In this document: positions 59,641 through 64,000 of the stretch, piece after piece | Layout of the letters: each line of letters begins with the position of its first letter | Numbering within the stretch: position 1 is the stretch's first letter | Assembly: GCA_963556495.2 (NCBI GenBank) | Contig: OY747702.1 | Location: 41,139,680-41,203,679 of the forward strand | DNA: 64,000 nt | Source of the DNA: Valencia hispanica | Taxonomy: Eukaryota > Chordata > Actinopteri > Cyprinodontiformes > Valenciidae | Direction of reading: 5' to 3' | Notes under the pieces: generated by a model | Told to the model about the DNA's origin: nothing | Database searches by the model: none | Seen by the model: only the letters and a program-made list of their open reading frames with translations | Made by a program: the position numbers and the translations under genes

Positions 59641-60219
59641 CCTACATTTTAACAGGCCTATGGCAATGAAAAAACAATTTGCAACGTACTTAAAAGAAAT
59701 TGATATGCAGGAACAGCTTATTGAGCTAAAGAGTAACAGTAGACTGAAGGAATTCTTTAGCCCCTGCCTTCTTTCGTCATTCTGGGCAGCATTGATGCAG
59801 GAATACCCTCAACTCTGTGACATCGCCTTGAAGAATCTCCTTCCTTTCGCGTCGACATATTTGTGTGAGGCAGGATTCTCAAAAATGACTGCACTCAAAA
59901 CAAAAGACCACAATTGTGCACAAATCAAGGATGATTTGAGGCTATGTTTATCAAACTTTGAGCCAAAAATTGAGGATCTTTGAGGCGTCGCGTAGCACAG
60001 TGGTTAAGGCGGGCGCCCCATGTTCAGAGGCCTCAGTCCTTGATGTGGTTGTCCAGGGGTTTGCTTCCACCCCACGGACATTTGACGATGTCGCTTCCCC
60101 ACTTCTCACCCCCTTTCTGTACTGTCCACTTTACAATAAAGGCCACTGTGGTCACAAAAACTTTAAAAAAAAGAATTGAGGATCTTTGCAAGGCAAAGCA
60201 GGCTCAGGTCTCACATTAA
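59641..60219 (+). pseudogene. hAT transposase C-terminal fragment (SCAND3/ZBED-like)
   Basis: MKKQFATYLKEIDMQEQL, FWAALMQEYPQLCDIALKNL and LPFASTYLCEAGFSKMTALK match the hAT dimerisation (hATC) domain. The original end, IEDLCKAKQAQVSH-stop, is displaced by a SINE and resumes at 60174. The frame is otherwise open. Confidence 0.75.
59983..60173 (+). mobile_element. tRNA-derived SINE with 15-bp duplication
   Basis: GTAGCACAGTGGTTAAGGCG resembles a Pol III box A. The element ends in an A-rich tail. AATTGAGGATCTTTG occurs at both 59968-59982 and 60174-60188. Confidence 0.75.
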
Positions 60220-60299
60220 CATCACCTACCTGCAAGCTTCTGTAAAAAATGCAGATGATGCCTGAACACACAGCAACTGGGTGGCACTAACCCACATTC

Positions 60300-61720
60300 T
60301 AGCTCCAAAAGGAGAAGAAGAGAACCAGAGCTCTTATATGGGCTCTCCCCACTGGATCACGCCCTCTTCCGCTTAGGCTTTCGGCCAGACAGTGCTAGGA
60401 GAGACCCCAGGAAATCTTTCCTTCGCTGGCGAAGGGGAAAGGACGCGAGTTTCTGGGAGAAACTCACTCCAAGGAAGACAAGACTGCTGATCGATCAGGT
60501 GAATTGCAAACCACAGATGAGACAAACCCCACTGTTCTGCCCTGAGCCCTGCAGAAGCTTTCTAAATTACAGACGCTGCCTTGAGGAAGGGAGCCGCTAA
60601 CAAGCTACTGCATGCCGCAGAGCCGCGTCCAGACGGAAGCCATTACACCCACCACGACAAAGTCTATGTGGGATGAATGCTGTGCTGAAAAGCTGCGGAG
60701 AAAGGTACTGTCAGTGAAGGAAGGGTGGAGCTGATCGCTGTTTAGCAAAGCCGGAGAGGAAGACCAGGCGTCCCAGCTAAAGGCTCCTACCCGCGACCCA
60801 ACAGCCATAAGGCCTCCCACTGCTAACTGACCACAGCTATTGCTAGCCTGCCGGCTAATGTTGTTTGAGCTTTCCCAACCATCGACGGAGCAACCCGGAG
60901 ACTGCCATAAAGGGTATTCAAAGTAGAGATCGGCTTAAAAAGATAGTTTCTTTTAAGTCGTTTTTGAAACCGCCTTCTTAGTAAGTAAATTAGATAAATC
61001 ACTCCGGTGACCGAGCCATAAGATAGAATCAATTCTCCATGAAGTTATTGATTTTTAATTCAGCTAACGGTTTAAAGAAACATTACTTCTTCCAAAGAAT
61101 GTTTTTCTTCACTTCTGCTTTGCATTGTGAATTGGTGGTTTGAAAACAAACCAGAAGGTGCTGATTAGTCTTAAACTAACCACAATTAGTTTTAAACTAA
61201 TTTAGCTTAATTCCCAAAACTCTTCAATACAAGCCTTGGTCTTTAGGCAAACATATTCATACTGAACTGTGACATCATTATCAATTTTACTTTTACTGTT
61301 TACTTTTGGGTGTTTTTAATATTTTATTATTATTATTCTTTTTCTTAGTAGTTTAGTTGTGTGTTACTAGCCTAGTGAGTGTGTTGATTAAAGCATTTTA
61401 ACTGAAAGTTGAATTCTTTTGAAATAAACTCTTGTATTTTGAAAACCGTTGTTTGTTATTTCACCTACTTGTGTAGTAACTTGCTGTTCAAAGAACGCCA
61501 AGAACTTATTCCTTCATTCATTGTTTAATTATCTCAGCCCTATCAGTCCGGTTATCATAAAAATAAACTGAGACTGAAAAATTTGGCTATTGATATTCCT
61601 CGAATCCAGGTGGCACCCCAAACTTGGTAATTTTTACATAAAATTATTAATCTTATTAATAATTGCCCTAGGCAATTATTCATGATTATTCATAGCCAAA
61701 GCCTACCTGTGGCACAACAT
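60300..61720 (+). repeat. Long dispersed repeat R3 (LTR-like)
   Basis: Third copy of the R family. Left part matches 26930-27390; right part matches, inverted, 39640-40140. AATAAACTCTTGTATTTTG provides a polyadenylation-like signal near 61421. The end is near TGTGGCACAACA. No ORF. Confidence 0.55.
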
Positions 61721-61759
61721 GCCTACTATTAGGCCTAGTAATAATAACAATAATAAAGC

Positions 61760-61832
61760 ATAAATTAATATCTGAGGTCTGGTGCCAATTCCCAATTATA
61801 GCAATAGCCTAGTAATGACAATAGGCCTACTG

Positions 61833-61887
<55 letters not shown>

Positions 61888-62070
61888 CAATAATAACAAT
61901 AAAGCATGTAACCTCATATAATTACATAGCAATAGCCTAGTAATAATGCCTGTAAGCTCACATTAGAAGTCTGGTGCTACTGCCAATTACACCAATAGTC
62001 TAGTAATGATAATAGGCCTACCTACCGCTACTGATGATGATAAAAATAATAATGTGGGCCTAAAAATAAT
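61760..62070. repeat. Tandem AT-rich repeat with AGGCCTAC and (AAT)n
   Basis: Two diverged units share GTCTGGTGC, CAATAGCCTAGTAATGA and ATAGGCCTAC. (AAT)n at 61831-61888. Confidence 0.7.
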
Positions 62071-62654
62071 AGCCTAGGGCTATCTATTCTGTTTATCTCA
62101 AGGGGGTTTACTGTGCAGGCTCAGTGTTCTTTTCTGGTGGGCGTGGCAGTGTCACAGTGCCACCAATGGGCATGGTACTACAGCATCTTCAATCATTTTA
62201 CGCATCCGCATGGAAGGGGATTTTCAAAATGGCTATTTTTACAGACTCTGTTTTTAAAACGATCCTCGTTTCATCTCTGTTTAAACAGGGCCTTAGGTTG
62301 CAGCCGTATGATTGTCTGGTTCAGTATTTTTGCTTTCAAACAATACTACAGTATACCTAATAAAATAAAATGAATACCTCATTTCTGAACATATTTGAGA
62401 CAAAACAGCTACATTTCCATGTCCAACACCATGAATGATAATAATACAATAGGTATATTTTTATATCATGTTGAAACTGCTAACTTTGAGTAAGGAAAAA
62501 TTTTTAATTGGGAATATAAAGAAATTAAGTTGTGTAGCCTATATATGACTCAGGGATAAATTAACGTGATAACCAGACACAATCTGTCTATTGTAATACT
62601 TGTGGAAATCAGATGAATGAACAGGAAGGATTACATGACTTCAATTTAGTGAAC
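62071..62654. other. Non-coding interval
   Basis: Nothing recognised. Confidence 0.4.
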
Positions 62655-62900
62655 ATGTCAGGGCTTGTGTCCCATGATGCAGCATGAACCCAAATGCAGA
62701 CGCAGGTGAGCGATGAGGATGATTTATTAGAATAATGTTGAGGCAGAGAATGAAGAGACGACGAGGACTGAGACACAAACAGGGTAAGAAATAGTATGAA
62801 CCGAATGAGGAGTGAGAGGAGGTGAAGGGCTTAAATACATAAAGGAGGATTGGGATCAGGTGGTGACTAGGATTGGAGACAGTTGCAGACTGTAGACAGG
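62655..62900. repeat. Non-autonomous repeat, TCAGGGCTTGTGTC family
   Basis: Shares TCAGGGC-TGTGTC, AACCCAAA-GCAGAC, GAGTGAGAGGA-GTGAA and TTAAATACA with 43424-43738. Confidence 0.5.
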
Positions 62901-63087
62901 GAGTGAGCGGACTGAGTCTCACAGAGCAACAAATCTGCATTGTATGACTTCCCTTCCTCCAAAAAAAAAGCCATACCTTGGACGATTTTGTTGATACTGT
63001 AGATTGAGTTTGTGAACCTTAAGGCACAGTGAATGTCTTCATGGCACCTAGTTGGGCCTTTTAAATGGTACAAATCAGCACATGGCT

Positions 63088-63310
63088 TGTGGGTGTCTGT
63101 GGCTTAGTGGTAAAAGTAGTTGAAAGTTGTGGATTTAACTTCAGCTTCCTCCTGTCACATGTCTACGTGCCCCCTTTGCAGGGCACTTAACCCCAAGTTG
63201 CCAACGAATCATTGTATGAATATGTTTGTGAATGCAATTGGGTAAATGTGGATAATGTGTAAAACGCTTTGAATGGTTGGTATGACTGAAAAACTGCACT
63301 CCAATTCAGT
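63088..63310 (+). mobile_element. tRNA-derived SINE
   Basis: TGTGGCTTAGTGGTAAAAGT (box A-like) and TTGTGGATTTAACTT (degenerate box B), then the conserved body CCTCCTGTCACATGTCTACG, GGGCACTTAACCCC and the tail CGCTTTGAATGGTTGGTATG. Confidence 0.65.
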
Positions 63311-64000
63311 CCATTTACCACTTAGCATATCAGTCAAGAGAGGTTAAGATGTCAAATACAAAATACGTTATTTGTAAGCTTACCCACAATCATCCTGTGA
63401 ATAACCATGAGAAACAGTATTGTGTGAAACTTCAAATGTTTCTGACCTCTAAATGTGAATTTTATGTCCTATTAAAACAGCAAACGTAATCGCTATATTT
63501 AAGGTTTCAAAACCAGATTCTTATGTTTTTGGTCAAATAAATTTAAAACTATCTCATCAATAGACAATGTATGAAAATTTTAATTCCTGGTGATTATACA
63601 GCAAGACCTGAACTTAATAAATCCCTGAATGCAATTTTAAAGCCTTAAATCTGTACTCAGATCAATTTTAATTCTTAAGTTAGCTGTTTTTTTATATGTA
63701 TTTTCAGCTGAGGCCTCTAAATGTGCTTTCGGGGGATTATCAGGGCCAGTAACAAAAAACTATAACATGCAACATTTATTTCTAGGATTTATCGGAAAAA
63801 AAAAATGTTTTTAAGAGATTAGACATGTTACAATAAAAAGGGACATAAAAATACAGATTTCAAACAATTACAGTCATGTCTTTTTACTACTATTGTTATG
63901 CCAGTTTCTCTGTTTGTTTTCCTACAATACTGTATGTATGTGTTTTCATTCCTCACGACACAAGTGTAATACTCAACATCCATTTAAACTGATCGTTTGA
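63311..64000. other. Non-coding interval to window end
   Basis: AT-rich; no exon or terminus recognised. Confidence 0.4.

Noticed and set aside
63088..63160. Possible tRNA gene
   Set aside because: Box A-like text is present, but box B is degenerate and the body is that of a fish SINE; no cloverleaf could be formed by eye.

Overview
The window looks like a teleost (ray-finned fish) genomic segment. It is AT-rich, carries multi-exon immunoglobulin-superfamily receptor genes with phase-1 introns, and is packed with transposons typical of fish: Tc1-like elements with IR/DR termini, L2-like and RNase H-bearing LINEs, hAT and PIF/Harbinger elements, and tRNA-derived SINEs. There are no bacterial operons, CRISPR arrays or recognisable tRNA/rRNA genes.

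The host genes are a minus-strand cluster of Ig V-type receptors that most resemble novel immune-type receptors (NITR-like; the family name is my inference). Each locus has a 14-15 residue leader exon, a V domain (V1), a second V/I-type domain (V2) with six cysteines and a J-like FGNGT motif, a transmembrane (TM) exon, and one or two cytoplasmic exons. Receptor A (5.1-5.6 kb) shows only leader and V1. Receptor B (23.1-25.8 kb) is complete on paper: six exons join in phase to a 339-residue inhibitory-type receptor with two ITIMs. Receptor C (35.2-37.5 kb) is a broken, chimeric locus: B-like leader, V1 and V2 with several lesions, followed by an intact TM and tail of another receptor subtype. 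Receptor D (52.3-54.1 kb) is complete and divergent, with 336 residues. An orphan leader exon (E) lies about 0.9 kb upstream of D. A 16-20 bp element with a GCAGGAAGT core (ETS-like) sits about 80-115 bp upstream of every leader. Receptors A and C also share about 2 kb of homologous upstream DNA, so the cluster grew by segmental duplication.

Most of the remainder is mobile DNA. 0.75-4.65 kb: RNase H-bearing LINE with a 13-bp target-site duplication. 8.2-9.7 kb: LINE and Tc1 relics. 10.2-13.5 kb: L2-like LINE lacking its endonuclease. 13.69-18.32 kb: a 4.6-kb hAT element with an 8-bp duplication, holding L2 fragments. 18.49-19.02 kb: a MITE with internal tandem arrays. 19.0-21.1 kb: another LINE. 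28-33 kb: an L2-like LINE interrupted by two adjacent Tc1 elements, one with a transposase broken only by a single stop. 41.7-43.2 kb: Tc1. 44.5-45.4 kb: L2-like 3' half. 46.09-51.43 kb: an apparently full-length RNase H-bearing LINE with intact ORF1. 56.2-60.2 kb: a chain of Tc1, Harbinger, hAT and SINE pieces. Three copies of a long dispersed LTR-like repeat lie at about 27, 40 and 61 kb.

The receptors would act at the leukocyte surface: extracellular V domains bind ligand and phosphorylated ITIMs recruit phosphatases. All coordinates of exons come from splice consensus and phase reading of the sequence, not from transcripts.
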